Positions 5,724 through 5,741 of a DNA stretch of 5,741 nt are shown one piece after another; positions within the stretch are counted from its first letter, which is position 1; every line of letters begins with the position of its first letter. This stretch comes from Bacilli bacterium (lineage in GTDB: Bacteria; Bacillota_I; Bacilli_A; RF39; UBA660). Below the pieces are notes generated by a model. It ran no database searches and was not told the DNA's origin. It worked only from the letters and a program-made list of their open reading frames with translations. A program made the translations under genes and the position numbers. Where the stretch lies: contig JAILQR010000064.1 in NCBI GenBank assembly GCA_024698845.1, positions 1-5,741 of the forward strand, written 5' to 3'.

Positions 5724-5741
5724 ATTCTTATTTTGTCTAAT

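Larger units (their letters stand above)
5611..5741. repeat. 45-bp near-perfect inverted repeat at the window edge, arms 5611-5655 and 5697-5741
   Basis: The final 45 nt are the reverse complement of 5611-5655 with only two differences, and 41 nt (5656-5696) separate the arms. The outer 34 bp (5611-5644 against 5708-5741) are perfect. The inner part has TTTGAAA paired to TTTCAAA, and mismatches at 5648/5704 and 5645/5707. Both are G opposite T, hence G-U pairs if transcribed. The left arm contains the end and stop codon of the GT2 gene and the SD of the next gene; the right arm interrupts that next gene. The right arm reaches the last base, so the repeat may continue beyond. No T-tract follows within the window, so it does not look like an intrinsic terminator. 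A snap-back or template-switch chimera is the simplest reading. Confidence 0.95.

Noticed and set aside
5611..5741. Intrinsic terminator or transposon end formed by the inverted repeat
   Set aside because: The stem is AT-rich, the loop is 41 nt, no T-run follows within the window, and the left arm is coding sequence. No transposase, target duplication or attachment-like site is seen nearby.

Overview
This is an AT-rich, densely packed, single-strand gene cluster for a cell-surface polysaccharide. Low GC by eye, heavy use of AGA for arginine and AT-ending codons, purine-rich Shine-Dalgarno (SD) sites and 17-33 nt gene gaps suggest a low-GC Bacillota lineage such as a gut-type Bacilli/Erysipelotrichia or a clostridium. 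A low-GC Gram-negative such as a fusobacterium cannot be excluded. Tryptophan is TGG throughout and no gene is broken by TGA, so the code looks standard (table 11), not the Mollicute code.

Layout, all on the + strand. 37-861 is a Wzm/TagG-type ABC-2 polysaccharide permease. 881-1615 is its Wzt/TagH-type ATPase without a carbohydrate-binding tail. 1649-3451 is a 600-residue two-domain glycosyltransferase, GT32-type at the N-terminus and GT-B/GT4-like at the C-terminus. 3477-4712 is a MOP/Wzx-type multi-pass flippase. 4696-5640 is a DPM1-like family 2 glycosyltransferase with two C-terminal membrane helices, overlapping the flippase gene by 17 nt. At 5658 a sixth gene starts with a good SD site, but its frame stops after 21 codons inside an inverted repeat. 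No intergenic space exceeds about 40 nt, and I see no RNA gene, CRISPR array, insertion sequence or intrinsic terminator.

A model (inference): the ABC pair exports a lipid-linked glycan finished in the cytoplasm. The two-domain transferase adds two successive sugars to that glycan. The GT2 enzyme plus MOP flippase, with the cut-off sixth gene as a possible membrane (GT-C) transferase, resemble a three-component system that decorates the glycan outside the membrane. This recalls the ABC-exported rhamnan wall polysaccharides of streptococci and lactococci. No priming transferase, polymerase or sugar-nucleotide synthesis gene is visible, so the window is only part of the locus.

The most unusual structure is at the right edge. 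The last 45 nt are a near-perfect reverse complement of 5611-5655. The outer 34 bp match perfectly, and the inner part carries two mismatches that would both be G-U pairs in RNA. The pattern fits a snap-back or template-switch chimera (amplification, library or contig-end artefact) better than a functional element, and it probably explains why the sixth gene appears truncated. The rest is a recognisable surface-glycan export and assembly locus; I found no convincing wholly new system.
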